From NCBI RefSeq assembly GCF_026262505.1, contig NC_067204.1, positions 8,837,797 through 8,901,796 on the forward strand: a stretch of DNA of 64,000 bases, given 5' to 3'. Under the pieces are notes generated by a model, which worked only from the letters and a program-made list of their open reading frames with translations, was not told where the DNA came from and did no database searches. Origin of the DNA: Trichomonas vaginalis G3 (Eukaryota; Parabasalia; Trichomonadida; Trichomonadidae). The position numbers were made by a program, and so were the translations under genes. This document shows, in pieces, positions 41,632-51,206 of the stretch (position 1 is its first letter; every line of letters starts with the position of its first letter).

Positions 41632-42409
41632 ATGTTGTTCTATTTGCAAAGTACTGATCCTAATGATTACGGGACATTAAAATTACAAACTAACCTTGGT
41701 CTTCAGAATGAACCACTAGCTTTCAGAGTTCTTGATTTTAGCACTATCGCTTCATTTTTATAACAGATACTAACGATTTCATTAATTTGAAATTGATGGT
41801 ATTAGTACTGAAATTCATTTTAAAGCAAGAAATAAATATGATATTGATACGTTAGATTTGAAGATTCAGGAAAGGATTGATGAAAAATTTAACGGAGCCG
41901 TTAACTGTGAATTAACTGATTCAGGAATAATAAAATTCAGTTCCGAAAAAGAATTTAAAATTACTGATATGACTCATCGGGCATGTTTATTACTAGGCGC
42001 TTATCATCAAGAATTACCATTAAAATCTTCTATTGAAAATCAAAAATATATAATTGAAATGAAGTCTGCGCCCTACATCTGTTATGGAAACTGTTTATAT
42101 GTTGAATCAAAAATAAGTAATGTAACAGGAATTTCAGGAGTTAATAATAAAAATTCTGTTATAGAATATAAATCGTTCTGTTACGCCGTTAATTCTGTAT
42201 TCATGCCTAATTTTCCGATTTTATTAAGGCACGAAGGCAAATGGGTTCGAATTCAACCACACCATTTAAAAGATATGACATTTAGATTAGTTGATTTTCA
42301 AGGCGAACCAATTGAAATTAAAGCTCCTGTGCAGATGACCATAGAAGTTGATTTTTGGTCTAATATAAGAGCTAATGGACTAGATGATGAACCAGGGATA
42401 AAAATATAA
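41632..42409 (+). CDS. Penton-like candidate, frameshifted
   Basis: The ATG at 41632 opens MLFYLQSTDPNDYGTLKLQ and stops near 41763; two shifts lead into the main frame 41858-42409. About 255 residues. C-terminal HHLKDMTFRLVDFQGEPI and MTIEVDFW match the Polinton 1 protein 7609-8319, and PYICYGNCLYV matches SILCLTNCLYS of the 44418 gene. Inferred minor capsid protein. Confidence 0.5.
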
Positions 42410-42417
42410 ATCTTAAA

Positions 42418-43089
42418 TTAATTCGTTAAAACATATTTCAAGCAGAGTTTATATTCTGTTGAAAGTTTTGTGTATTCATTTGAATATTTATACTTAAACT
42501 CAACTCCTGTAGTTCCTGGTGTTTCGATTATTCTAATACTACCGATTTTCATAAATACCGGCATCTGACCGCAGCATTCGATTTCGGGGTCGAGATAATC
42601 AATAACGCACTGTTTCCCTGTTATTCTTGATATAACATTTTCTAAATCCTCCTTTGTTAAAATTATTTGATTCTTACTAATAAGATTTATCAAAAGCTTC
42701 TTATCATCTTTAAGTAATATTGTTTGGTATAAATTAAGGAGGTAATGGTCTACGTTATCTGAAGGATTTGTTTGAATAGTTGAATAAGGGTTAGGGCTCA
42801 ATGAGCCCGAGAACCCTTTGAGCTCTTCTTGAGCATCACGCGATATGATTGGTTCTAATGGAGGTGGATATTCTAACTTAACTTCACTGTTAGCGTTTGC
42901 GTTTGAAGCTGTGTTTAAATTAACCGACTTAAGTTCTTTCACAGGACCATAGGAAATAGGTTCCTTTTCTTTCAAGTTCTCAGAACTATAATTTTTGATT
43001 ATAATATTATTTGTCGTTCTTGAATCAACATTCGACGTCGGTTCGATTGGAACATTCACTGCACCGGCTAAGATGGATTTACTTCTCAT
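42418..43089 (-). CDS. Conserved Polinton protein with YPPPL and CCG motifs
   Basis: 223 residues, intact; counterpart of 8815-9498 (see shared YPPPL, CCG and C-terminal EYKLCLKYV). Flexible N-terminal half, globular C-terminal half. A GC palindrome (GGGCTCAATGAGCCC, 42795-42809) lies inside the coding region and encodes part of SGSLSPN, with the frame kept. Function unknown, probably virion-related. Confidence 0.6.
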   Translation of the reverse strand: MRSKSILAGAVNVPIEPTSNVDSRTTNNIIIKNYSSENLKEKEPISYGPVKELKSVNLNTASNANANSEVKLEYPPPLEPIISRDAQEELKGFSGSLSPNPYSTIQTNPSDNVDHYLLNLYQTILLKDDKKLLINLISKNQIILTKEDLENVISRITGKQCVIDYLDPEIECCGQMPVFMKIGSIRIIETPGTTGVEFKYKYSNEYTKLSTEYKLCLKYVLTN

Positions 43090-43124
43090 TTTCTAGAGAA
43101 TAAAAACCTTTTATTACTATAAAA
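43090..43124. promoter_or_regulatory. Divergent promoter region
   Basis: 35 bp between divergent ATGs at 43089 (minus) and 43125 (plus); contains AATAAAAACCTTTTATTACT, T/A-rich motifs toward both genes. Confidence 0.4.
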
Positions 43125-43517
43125 ATGAATAATATCTTTGATAAAGGTTTAAACGTGAAACTTGAAAATGAAAATCTTGTTGAATTCACTGAAACGGGCG
43201 CAGTTTATAAAGATGTTGAAGTAATAAATAAGAAGGCAAAAGTCAGAAGTCGAAATATGAACATCGATTATAAACCATTTACTATTTACGTTAATGATGG
43301 TTCTGGTGGTTCAAACATTAAATATGCAGAAAGTAATAGAGTTTATGCGTTAAAAGGTGAAGCACCATCGATTAAAAACAGTTATTCTAATCTTTATCCT
43401 CAAAAACTAACTGATCCAGAAAGTGTGGACATGAATGACACCAAAAATATAAACAGAAATGGTGATAGAGATGGATGGAATCTATTCACTACACCTCATC
43501 TAAAAATAAAGCTTTAA
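43125..43517 (+). CDS. Unknown 130-aa Polinton protein
   Basis: Intact. Polar, Asn/Lys-rich, beta-prone (DYKPFTIYVNDGSGGSNIKY), without membrane segment or recognised domain. Its end overlaps by 4 bp the end of the convergent ATPase gene. Lies in the virion gene cluster. Confidence 0.55.
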   Translation: MNNIFDKGLNVKLENENLVEFTETGAVYKDVEVINKKAKVRSRNMNIDYKPFTIYVNDGSGGSNIKYAESNRVYALKGEAPSIKNSYSNLYPQKLTDPESVDMNDTKNINRNGDRDGWNLFTTPHLKIKL

Positions 43518-44401
43518 AATAATGTTGGTCTTTCCCAAGGTATATTTTTAACATTAATTGTATTAGTCATTATATGAATTTCTAAATATGAACGTGGTGA
43601 AATGAGTGATTTATAAGCATCCCAGATTTCATCAAAAGGTAATGTTATACCTGATTGCTTCCAAATTAATTCTATATCGTATTTTGAGAAACCTTGAAAT
43701 ATAACGAAATCAGTAATTAAACGTTTTATGTTTAATGCTAAAAACCTCCACGTTTGCATAAGTATTGCAACAGTCATGTGGTAATGTCTGACTTTAGTAA
43801 TTAAATTAGCTAATGGTGAATCTGGTTTTGAAACTAAACCTTTACCAGCGAAATCATCACAAACTAATAAAGTGTTTGATGAATATTTTTTGAACGGATA
43901 TTTTGAAAGTTTCGAGAGAATGTAGTTTGTCAATCGTTTCATATCATACGTACCATCCTGCTGTCTCAAATGATGTTTATCAATAATTCTTTCCATTTCT
44001 TCCGAGGTCTTTTGCATTCCTGATTGTTTAAATTCAACTAATGCATAATAATTCTTCTTTCTTCTTATATATCGTTGAAGAAAAGAAATTAACTCATTAT
44101 CCGGAACTTTAATTACTGATGCTTGAACTTTTGACATAAACGTCTTCGCTGTTGAATCCATTGAATCTGAAGTTGCTGATATAATGATTTGGTCATAATA
44201 TGAATCTTGACCTAAACGTTCAGTAATTAAAATATGACGAATTAAATTAAAAGTCTTTCCCGAACCCATTTTTCCACAATAGAAATACACACCGTTTGAA
44301 CAGAACTGATAATCATTACTGAAGGGAAGAATTAATGAACTATTGAGTTTATCAGATTTTTCATTCATTTTTTCATCTACTTCTTCAAATAAATGTTTCA
44401 T
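43514..44401 (-). CDS. A32/FtsK-like genome-packaging ATPase
   Basis: 295 residues, intact. Walker A CGKMGSGKT (residues 42-50), Walker B NTLLVCDDFAG (about 188-198), and a following VAILMQTW strand as sensor region, then VIFQGFSKYD. Packages the element DNA into capsids. Homologous to the frameshifted Polinton 1 gene 10523-11349. Shares a 16-bp divergent spacer with the 44418 gene. Confidence 0.85.
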   Translation of the reverse strand: MKHLFEEVDEKMNEKSDKLNSSLILPFSNDYQFCSNGVYFYCGKMGSGKTFNLIRHILITERLGQDSYYDQIIISATSDSMDSTAKTFMSKVQASVIKVPDNELISFLQRYIRRKKNYYALVEFKQSGMQKTSEEMERIIDKHHLRQQDGTYDMKRLTNYILSKLSKYPFKKYSSNTLLVCDDFAGKGLVSKPDSPLANLITKVRHYHMTVAILMQTWRFLALNIKRLITDFVIFQGFSKYDIELIWKQSGITLPFDEIWDAYKSLISPRSYLEIHIMTNTINVKNIPWERPTLF

Positions 44402-44417
44402 TTTATTATAATTAAAA
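44402..44417. promoter_or_regulatory. 16-bp bidirectional promoter
   Basis: TTTATTATAATTAAAA separates the ATGs of the ATPase (minus, 44401) and the 44418 gene (plus). It is nearly its own reverse complement in T/A layout, the tightest divergent pair in the window. Confidence 0.5.
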
Positions 44418-45308
44418 ATGCAAGTCAGAAATTTTGTTAATACCGTTCCCAGTCTTAATGATAAAAGTATTAAAATCTATTATGAGCACATATTTTCACA
44501 ACCGTTTAAAATAATCAATGGTGAATACATTTATGAATACCCTAAACACTGGGTTGATTATAACACTGGCGAAAAAGCAATTGAAATAAGACAGATAAAA
44601 ACCATTCCTGCAGGACGAACCATTGAATTATATAACTTTGGAATAATAAGAGATAATCATCAATATGATTTACAGATTTATATAGATTTAGACACAGGAG
44701 ATGATATGACAGCATTTAATAAAAAGATTAAATCGGTTCTTATTGAACAGTTAAAAGGTGCCGGATATCCTTAACCTAATGAAGTTGATATGTTTTATAG
44801 TTTTGAAACTAATTCAATAGAATTTCGTGTTAATTCAAATTCAAAAGCTGGTTTCATATTTGATTTAAAAGATGGTGCTGTCGGTGATGAGATTGAAAAT
44901 ATATACACGAATAAAAATTTTAGAGCTATTACAGGAATCAATGATGAAGAATGTTTTAAGAAAATGGCTCTTTTTGGAGCAAAAGAAATAACATTAATCG
45001 ACCTTTTAGAATATTTACCAAAATCAATAGCCGTGAGGGCAGAAGGTAATTTATTAACTTCAATTTCTTTTCACAGCGTTTGGTCCAGAGAAGCGGCAAT
45101 CATTAAATCGAGTATAAGTGAGTTCGCAGAAGATTCAATTTTATGTTTAACGAACTGCTTATATTCTCCACCGAAGCATTATTCAATAACTAATTATGTT
45201 AATAAATTTAATATAAAATTAGTTGAACCATCGAGCCTAAAAGATATTGTCCTTCCTGGTGATAGAAAAGATAGCATTATTATCGAACTCATATTAATCG
45301 CTTATTAA
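44418..45308 (+). CDS. Penton-like candidate interrupted by an in-frame TAA
   Basis: 118 codons, then TAA at 44772-44774, then the same frame continues to 45308 (178 more codons; the ATG at 44790 is internal). A CAA-to-TAA change would explain it. About 296 residues. Second part has LTNCLYSPPKHYSI and LPGDRKDSIIIEL, shared with the 26847 protein. Beta-rich; inferred minor capsid protein. Confidence 0.5.
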
Positions 45309-45325
45309 AATTTAATTATATATAA

Positions 45326-45622
45326 ATGAGTTCAACGACTGAAAGCGCATGGGCTAGTTTTGATGAAGACCCTAAACCGCGGAACTATAATAGAATTGTA
45401 ATTCCTGTAGGTCTTTTATTAGCTGCTGGTGCTGTAGCGGGACCATATTTATATAGAAATTTATATAGAATGCCGATTAATCAAACTGCCGTGGCTGATA
45501 TTATTCCAACAGGTCTGAAAAAATTTACACTGTTTCAAGCAATTAGTCAGCGCATAAGGCGCCACGACCCACTCCCACGTAGTACGCCCGCAGTTAATTA
45601 TTTAAAGAATAGAAGAAATTAA
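45326..45622 (+). CDS. Small membrane protein
   Basis: 98 residues. Acidic N-terminus, one transmembrane segment (IVIPVGLLLAAGAVAGPYLY, about 25-44), then a basic C-terminus (RIRRHDPLPRSTP). Follows TAATTATATATAAATG. Possibly a virion or host-membrane-interacting protein; no family known. Confidence 0.55.
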   Translation: MSSTTESAWASFDEDPKPRNYNRIVIPVGLLLAAGAVAGPYLYRNLYRMPINQTAVADIIPTGLKKFTLFQAISQRIRRHDPLPRSTPAVNYLKNRRN

Positions 45623-45632
45623 TTTGTAATAA

Positions 45633-45833
45633 ATGACGTCGTTAAATGTAAAAATAATTTGTGATGATATTACTATCATTGATGATGTAAGTAAATGTGC
45701 TAATATAATTGATAGAATTAATGAACTAATAAAGAGGTTCAGTGGTGAAAAAGTCAGAGTTTCATTAACGTTTAGCTCCGATGAAAAATTTTATGAGTTA
45801 ATCATTATGAGAAATGATTTTAATAAGCATTAA
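45633..45833 (+). CDS. Small acidic/basic mixed protein, unknown
   Basis: 66 residues: a short beta-rich start (MTSLNVKIICDDITIIDDVS), helix (RINELIKRF), then LTFSSDEKFYELII. The stop is directly followed by the ATG of the next gene (TAAATG), which supports it as real. Confidence 0.5.
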   Translation: MTSLNVKIICDDITIIDDVSKCANIIDRINELIKRFSGEKVRVSLTFSSDEKFYELIIMRNDFNKH

Positions 45834-46342
45834 ATGGTATTTTCAACACTATCAGCTTTGTATGGAGGTTATAAAGCTATTGACGGTTTAACTGGTGGAG
45901 CTGTATCAAAAGCTTTAAAAAATAATGCTGGAATGCTTGTGGGAGCTGCTGCCAGAAAATTAAAATCTGAAAAGTTAAAGAAATTAGGTAACTGGGTCGC
46001 TGACAGTCGCAAAATCTTTTAGGTGAAGATAATGAAATATCTAAGCAGCTAAAAGATTTTAAAGGTCAGTTGAATGGTGAAGAGTTTAAATTAAATTCAC
46101 TTAAAGAAAAGGAGAAACAGCCAGAATATCCACCAATTGAGGCACCGCCGATTAATTCAGCACCAGCGCCAGCGTCAGTAACTGCAGTCGCACCATATGA
46201 CCCTGGCGGTTATGGAAGACCTTTTGACCCTAAAACAGGAGGTTCGAATTGGTTCCATTACGGTCGAAGATATATTTTAGCTAAAATCGCAAAAGCAAAG
46301 AAACCGTTAAAAACTAAAAAGAAACCAAGAGTTTTAAAGTAA
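45834..46342 (+). CDS. Virion core/lytic-type protein, frameshifted
   Basis: Frames 45834-46022 and 46070-46342 with the open bridge between them join near 46005 into about 169 residues. The N-terminus is hydrophobic/amphipathic and Gly/Ala-rich (GGAVSKALKNNAGMLVGAAA), the middle charged, then a Pro-rich stretch, then GGSNWFHYGRRYILAKIAKA and a Lys-rich end. This layout resembles adenovirus-type minor core proteins; role inferred. It corresponds in position and style to the amphipathic peptides of Polinton 1. Confidence 0.5.
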
Positions 46343-46346
46343 TTAA

Positions 46347-46564
46347 ATGGTTAGAGATGTTCTCGAATACCCTGCACCACCTGAAACGCCTAACAATAAT
46401 GATTTATATAATCGATTGAAACTTTAGGTAAAGCGTATTTATGGTTTAATTATCCTTATCATATGGCGGCTTATAAACTTTATAAACACTATAAAGAAAG
46501 TAATAGACCTTCAACCGACCTAGTTGATCCGCAGGAATTAAGGAAAAGACGACGAAGCCGCTAA
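46347..46564 (+). CDS. Small basic protein, frameshifted
   Basis: ATG at 46347 follows the previous stop by 4 bp and opens MVRDVLEYPAPPETPNNNDL. The frame breaks near 46421 and continues as YLWFNYPYHMAAYKLYKHYK to an Arg-rich end (RKRRRSR) at 46564. About 71 residues. The Arg-rich tail is encoded within a GC-palindrome block (46545-46592). Unknown function. Confidence 0.4.
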
Positions 46565-46646
46565 GAGGCTCAGATGGACTCAGAGAGTCCTCATAAAAAA
46601 TAAAGTTAATTTTAAAAATATTTTTTATTTTTTTACTTTTAATAAA

Positions 46647-46877
46647 ATGAGTACTAAAATTACTGAAGCAACAAAACAAAAGTTTTTAGTTGAATACATT
46701 AAATCAGGAACTATTCCAGAAGGTTTTTATGTTCATCAAATGAAAGATGGTAGAGTTCAATTTAGAAAAATTAAGCAGCCATTAAATAAAGATGGAATAT
46801 TAAGAAAGATTAAATTATATGAAGATAACATAGCAGAACTGAAGAAGAAGTTAGAAGAATTCGAAAAATCAGATTAG
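46647..46877 (+). CDS. Small coiled-coil protein
   Basis: 76 residues: N-terminal SGTIPEGFYVHQMKDGRVQF (a short DNA-binding-like or beta segment) then a coiled coil (KLYEDNIAELKKKLEEFEKS). Preceded by TATTTTTTTACTTTTAATAAAATG. Possible regulator; no match recognised. Confidence 0.55.
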   Translation: MSTKITEATKQKFLVEYIKSGTIPEGFYVHQMKDGRVQFRKIKQPLNKDGILRKIKLYEDNIAELKKKLEEFEKSD

Positions 46878-46902
46878 ATATAAAATTTTATTTTTATATA
46901 AA

Positions 46903-47043
46903 ATGAATTTTACTAATAAATTATTAATTATCGTTTCATTACTTCTCATCTCCCGTGAAGCTCGTTTATGGTATGAATCTTTAACGTATGTGGATGACAC
47001 TGATGATGACATCCCCGAATCATGCCAGCATATTTACTGTTGA
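46903..47043 (+). CDS. Short signal-anchored peptide (46 aa)
   Basis: ATG at 46903 after TTTTATTTTTATATAAAATG, the element promoter motif. MNFTNKLLIIVSLLLISREA gives a hydrophobic signal or anchor; the remainder is acidic (YVDDTDDDIPESCQHIYC) with two Cys. Ends at the inner edge of the right TIR. Short, but promoter and spacing support it. Confidence 0.45.
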   Translation: MNFTNKLLIIVSLLLISREARLWYESLTYVDDTDDDIPESCQHIYC

Positions 47044-47938
47044 AAATTCACAAGGTTAGAAAAGACCCAAAGGGTCTGAGCCACTAAGCGGCGAGGTTAG
47101 AAATGAGGTTAGATATCGGGTTAGATCTACCCTAAGCCGCGTAGCGGCGAGATGGGCTCAAAGAGCCCTCTAAATTAATTTTATCATTTATGAAAAATTT
47201 AGTATATACAGAAATTAAAAAATTTTTGAGTTAATTTATTTTTAAGTTTATTTTTACTCTGGGTGTTAAAATCTATGATAAAAAAATAAATAAAAAATTT
47301 TAACGTTATTCTTCCGGTATCAGTCCTTTACTTACTATATATTCATTTAGGGCTTTATGAAAACAGTTATAAGTATATTCGAATGGATAAACTGCGCGTC
47401 TGTTTCCATCGTCATCAAATATGAAAAATTCAAAGAATGTATAACCAATGGTTTTAACGTATGTGACTTTATTTAAGTATGCATTAATGTAGAAAATACA
47501 TCCTTCCTCATCACTCCAGAAATAATTTTTCGTCTTTGTTGAAATTGTTTTAGTTCCTCTACGTCCATAAGGAATGTACGCAATAAATTTAGCATCATAA
47601 GGTATTATAATATATTCAGGATTTCTGATTTCATCAATGGGTTCGCTTCTGTTAAAATGCATGTTTCTTAGTTTTACTTGCGTTTTGAAAAGTTCATGGA
47701 AACGTTCAGGAAAAGTGTCGTAATAAATGTAATCTGACATATTTATATAAAAATAAAAAAATAAAATAAAAATAAATTAAGGTTATTTTTTAAAGTTAAT
47801 TTTTTTTAAATTTTTTTTTATTTTTGTAAATGTCAAAAATATGTTTTGTAAATTTACGATATCCGATTATTTTGTCAAAACATGAAAAGGGGGACTGTGG
47901 GGCGTAGACCCTTGGTACCCAATTTCATGATACTAACT
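47041..47938. repeat. Right terminal inverted repeat of Polinton 2
   Basis: About 898 bp, reverse complement of 25985-26843. Extra here is a block of about 41 bp with AGACCCAAAGGGTCT and GCCACTAAGCGGC-like hairpins (about 47062-47102), inserted next to GGTTAG repeats. The final bases supply a stop codon (TAG, 47937-47939, minus) to the interrupted gene. Confidence 0.9.
47306..47740 (-). CDS. Intact gene inside the right TIR (144 aa)
   Basis: MSDYIYYDTFPERFHELFKT, mixed alpha/beta, basic middle (PYGRRGTKTISTKTKNYFWS), C-terminal IVSKGLIPEE. Preceded by TATTTTTATATAAATATG, transcribed inward from about 200 bp inside the end. The left-TIR copy is dead. No family recognised. TIR location means two copies per element and possible repair by conversion. 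Confidence 0.75.
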   Translation of the reverse strand: MSDYIYYDTFPERFHELFKTQVKLRNMHFNRSEPIDEIRNPEYIIIPYDAKFIAYIPYGRRGTKTISTKTKNYFWSDEEGCIFYINAYLNKVTYVKTIGYTFFEFFIFDDDGNRRAVYPFEYTYNCFHKALNEYIVSKGLIPEE

Positions 47939-47943
47939 ATTTT
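47939..47943. repeat. Target-site duplication ATTTT, right
   Basis: Pairs with 25980-25984. Confidence 0.85.
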
Positions 47944-49702
47944 ATGTTTTTCATGTTTTTTGGTACAGTAATCATCCACAACGTATCTGATACTTTTGAA
48001 TATTCAAAGAATACAATTTTGTCATACAATGTGATCTTAAAGTAATAATAATTATCTGTAGAAATTTTTAAAGGGGAATAATCTTCGTTTTGAAGTAGAA
48101 AATAATTTAAGTTTACAGATCGATCAGAACTTATATTGGAAAGGCCCAAATGAATAAATGCTGGCATTTGTTCCAAAAACTTCAATGTTTGTTCATAAGT
48201 TAACACATTGATATGAATACCAGGGCTTATTAGAATTAATTGCATTGATTTGAGTTTTTCAATATCAGTATTTTTAGAGCATTCAAAACAAATATGGCAA
48301 CCATCTATTGTAATTGGAGACCGATCAACTGGAATTTTTTCTATGGATTCATGAAATTGTTTGATCGCTGTAAATTTAATACCCATGATTTGTTCAAAAT
48401 CTGCTTGAATTTTTTTGTCAGCTTTCAAACAAGCTTTTGCTAAAATTTCCAGAAGGTCATTGTTTTTTATTTGATTCAAAACATTAAAGTTCTTGTACAT
48501 AAAATCATTATTTTGAATTAGGGCCTCATGGAAGATTAAATGAATCTTTAAACGAATAACTTTGCTTTCATTCAAATTCATTACTGATATAATATTATTT
48601 TTTGAAACAATCGAAGAGAGTAATGGATTTCTAAATGTAGAAAATAACTCTGAGATATTGTATGCAAAAGATAAAACATACTTGATTTGGTTTGTAAATT
48701 GATAAGTCTGCAAATTGAATTTATCATTCATTTTGAAAATTGTTTCGTTTGGGCTTGACATTATCAATGCTTTCATGATTGGTGTAACATTATCTATATT
48801 ACACGAATTTAAAATATTAATTGATTCAAATTTAACTGCTAGTTCATAGAAAGAATATTTACTATTATCCAATATAGATCTGATATGTATTTGATAATAT
48901 TCTTCACCATTTTGATTTGTTTGATCTGAAATTAAAACATTAATAAAATCTTCGATTGTTAAATCACACGATTTTCCTGAAAAAGCAAAAATATTCGAAT
49001 ATCTTTTATCGCCATTAATTATTGCTTGTATTAATGGTTTAGAAATTCCTGCTTTTGAGTATAATTCCTGGTCAAATGAAAAATTTTGTAAGAAACCTAT
49101 AACCTGTGCATAAAATTTGGGGCGGGCAATTATAAATGCTTCTAAAAATTTAAGAATATATTGTTCCCCTAGACGATGGATTTTGATTTTAATTTGACTG
49201 AGATCTGTTTGCAAATATTTTTCACTTATAATCATATTTACCATTTCTGTAAAAGCTTCAGCGGATTTCTGAAATTTAGGTGTTGTTTCATATGTTTGAA
49301 GATACTTTACTTCATCGCTATTCGAGATAAAACGCTCTTTGAGTTCCTCCAAATAACAAATGATAGATTTATTTTCAAATCCAAATAATTTATGTCCAAA
49401 ATTATATACATTCTTAATATTTCTGTTTAATTCTTTGATTTTTGAAACGATTTGTCCCCAAGGATATGATGGTGAATCTCCGACATATGCATTTGATAAT
49501 GAATCCAAAACAGTGAATTTAGGTTTACCATCTTGATAAGTTATTTTATTTGTATACCATTCTTTTTGATAGGGTTTATTGGAAGAATAATATCTGGATA
49601 AATTGTTGAATCAGAATTTACACTATTACATCTAATAGAACCCAACTGAATTAAAATCAAATCATCCGAAACATTTAATGGTAGATGAAGATGGTTTAGC
49701 AT
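47939..49702 (-). CDS. MULE-transposase-like gene, 5' half (split by Polinton 2)
   Basis: Main frame to about 49508, with no ATG there; the frame continues upstream and, via one shift near 49585, reaches the ATG at 49702 (MLNHLHLPLNVSDDLILIQL). About 585 residues here. Helical N-terminal region with an ankyrin-type N-terminal-domain flavour (SFYELAVKFESINILNSC) and a Leu/Ile-rich body. The frame stops only because the TIR supplies TAG; across the target duplication it is in phase with 24565-25984. Whole gene about 1,060 residues. Confidence 0.65.
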
Positions 49703-49836
49703 TAAAAAAATTGTCACTTTTTTAAAAATTTCGGATTTTTAAGAGTATGTTGAAAATTAAACATACTCTTAATATATGTTAATAATTATCATTTGATAAA
49801 ATTATTTAAATAGTAATCAAAATATTGTTATAAATA

Positions 49837-51132
49837 TAGGGTGTCCAAAGGTGTGTTTAGCACAAACCTGAATACTGCGAATAGAAATAAACAAGTTACA
49901 TATATATAAAGTTTATTTAAATATAATCACCATTGGATTCAATCACGCGTTCGCAGCGATCGATCCAGGCTTGAAAGACACGCTTTAAATCATCATGAGA
50001 AAATTGCTCAAATTGCTCTCTTACAAAATTTTCAAGATCATCTGGACTCGCGAATTTGCGTCCTTCAGCTCTTTTTTTAGCGTGCCGAATAAATAAAAGT
50101 CAGAGGTGCAATATCAGGTGAATAAATTGGGTTTGGAACAACTTTGACATTGTTTTCCACCAAGTAATTCATTACCTTATGACTTTTGTGAACTCTTGAA
50201 TTATCAAAATGAATTGCAAACTTTTGTTTTTGTTGTTTGGATTTCTCAAACTCATCAGAATTGATAATTTGAGTAAGAACATTGTCAATTAGATACTGAG
50301 CATTCATCGTATTAGGTTTTTGAAGAATATCAATTGCGATGATGCCATTCACGCCCCAAAAAACCGACAACATCATCATTGGTGTGTCAATTTTTTTCTT
50401 GGGAATGTTTGCGGATTTTCATCTTCGGATCCACATGATTTTGGCTTCTGTTGCATATTGAAACCAAGACTCGTCCCCTGTTACTAAAAAGCGAAACTTC
50501 TTGATTGATACGCACCCAATATAGAGGGAGCTCTTTCGAAGATTGGACTCTAGATTTTTTTTTGAAACTGAATTAAGGTTGTGCGGAACCCAACGTGTAT
50601 ACGCTAGTTTGTAGTTCAAATAATTGTGCAGATAATAACTGACTGTTGTACGTGGTATCTTTGTCATCTCTCTATCTTCTGAGTGATGCTCTTGGTCTTC
50701 ATCTAGCGCTTGAAGAATTGCTTTGATTTTTCTTTGATCCGGCGATTTTTTGTCAATTTTTATGATGGGCGCCTTTTTGTTCATGAAGTGATACATCCTA
50801 ACATGATACGTTACAGTGGAATAGCTAGGAGCATCCATACCGAAGCATTTTACCAATGTCTCGTAGATTTTTTTACAGTCTTTGCATTTTTTTGCAAGAG
50901 CGAGGATGTTTTCTTTATGATTCATTAAAAAAATGAAAAAAATCCCGCCAAAATTTCCCGCGAAACCGCCTCTTGTCTCAAAATTCATTTTATATCCCGG
51001 CATGGCGCCAAAATACAACATACTCATCATATACATATATTCATATTTTTTATTATATATTTATAATCAGCATATATCTCCTTTAATAGTCTCATATAGA
51101 GCGCTGTGCTAAACGCACCTTTGGACACCCTA
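49837..51132. mobile_element. Mariner-family transposon (Tvmar-like), TA-flanked
   Basis: Terminal inverted repeats of about 28 bp: GGGTGTCCAAAGGTGTGTTT at 49839 and the reverse complement of GGGTGTCCAAAGGTGCGTTT ending at 51130, each flanked by TA. Length about 1.3 kb. Encodes one damaged transposase on the minus strand. Confidence 0.92.
49917..51036 (-). pseudogene. Mariner transposase, decayed
   Basis: N-terminal helix-turn-helix region (KCKDCKKIYETLVKCFG), then the catalytic triad blocks VTGDESWFQYA, IHFDNSRVHKS and SPDIAP (D,D34D type). Frames change at about 50400, again near 50390 and near 50090; the final segment REQFEQFSHDDLKRVFQAW ends at 49917. Non-functional as assembled. Confidence 0.9.
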
Positions 51133-51206
51133 TATTAATGGAGTTGAAAAATTATGATCATAAAAGTAAGATGTTAGCATCTAGCCTCAGTAGATACTAA
51201 GTCATA

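Larger units (their letters stand above)
25985..47938. mobile_element. Polinton/Maverick 2, complete (21,954 bp)
   Basis: Bounded by terminal inverted repeats beginning AGTTAGTATCATG (25985 rightward; reverse complement ending at 47938) and flanked by a 5-bp duplication ATTTT (25980-25984 and 47939-47943). Encodes PolB, integrase, primase-helicase (broken), capsid protein, packaging ATPase, fibre, penton-like candidates and small virion-like proteins. Many genes carry single indels or stops. Inserted inside a MULE-like host/transposon gene. Gene order differs from Polinton 1. Confidence 0.95.
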
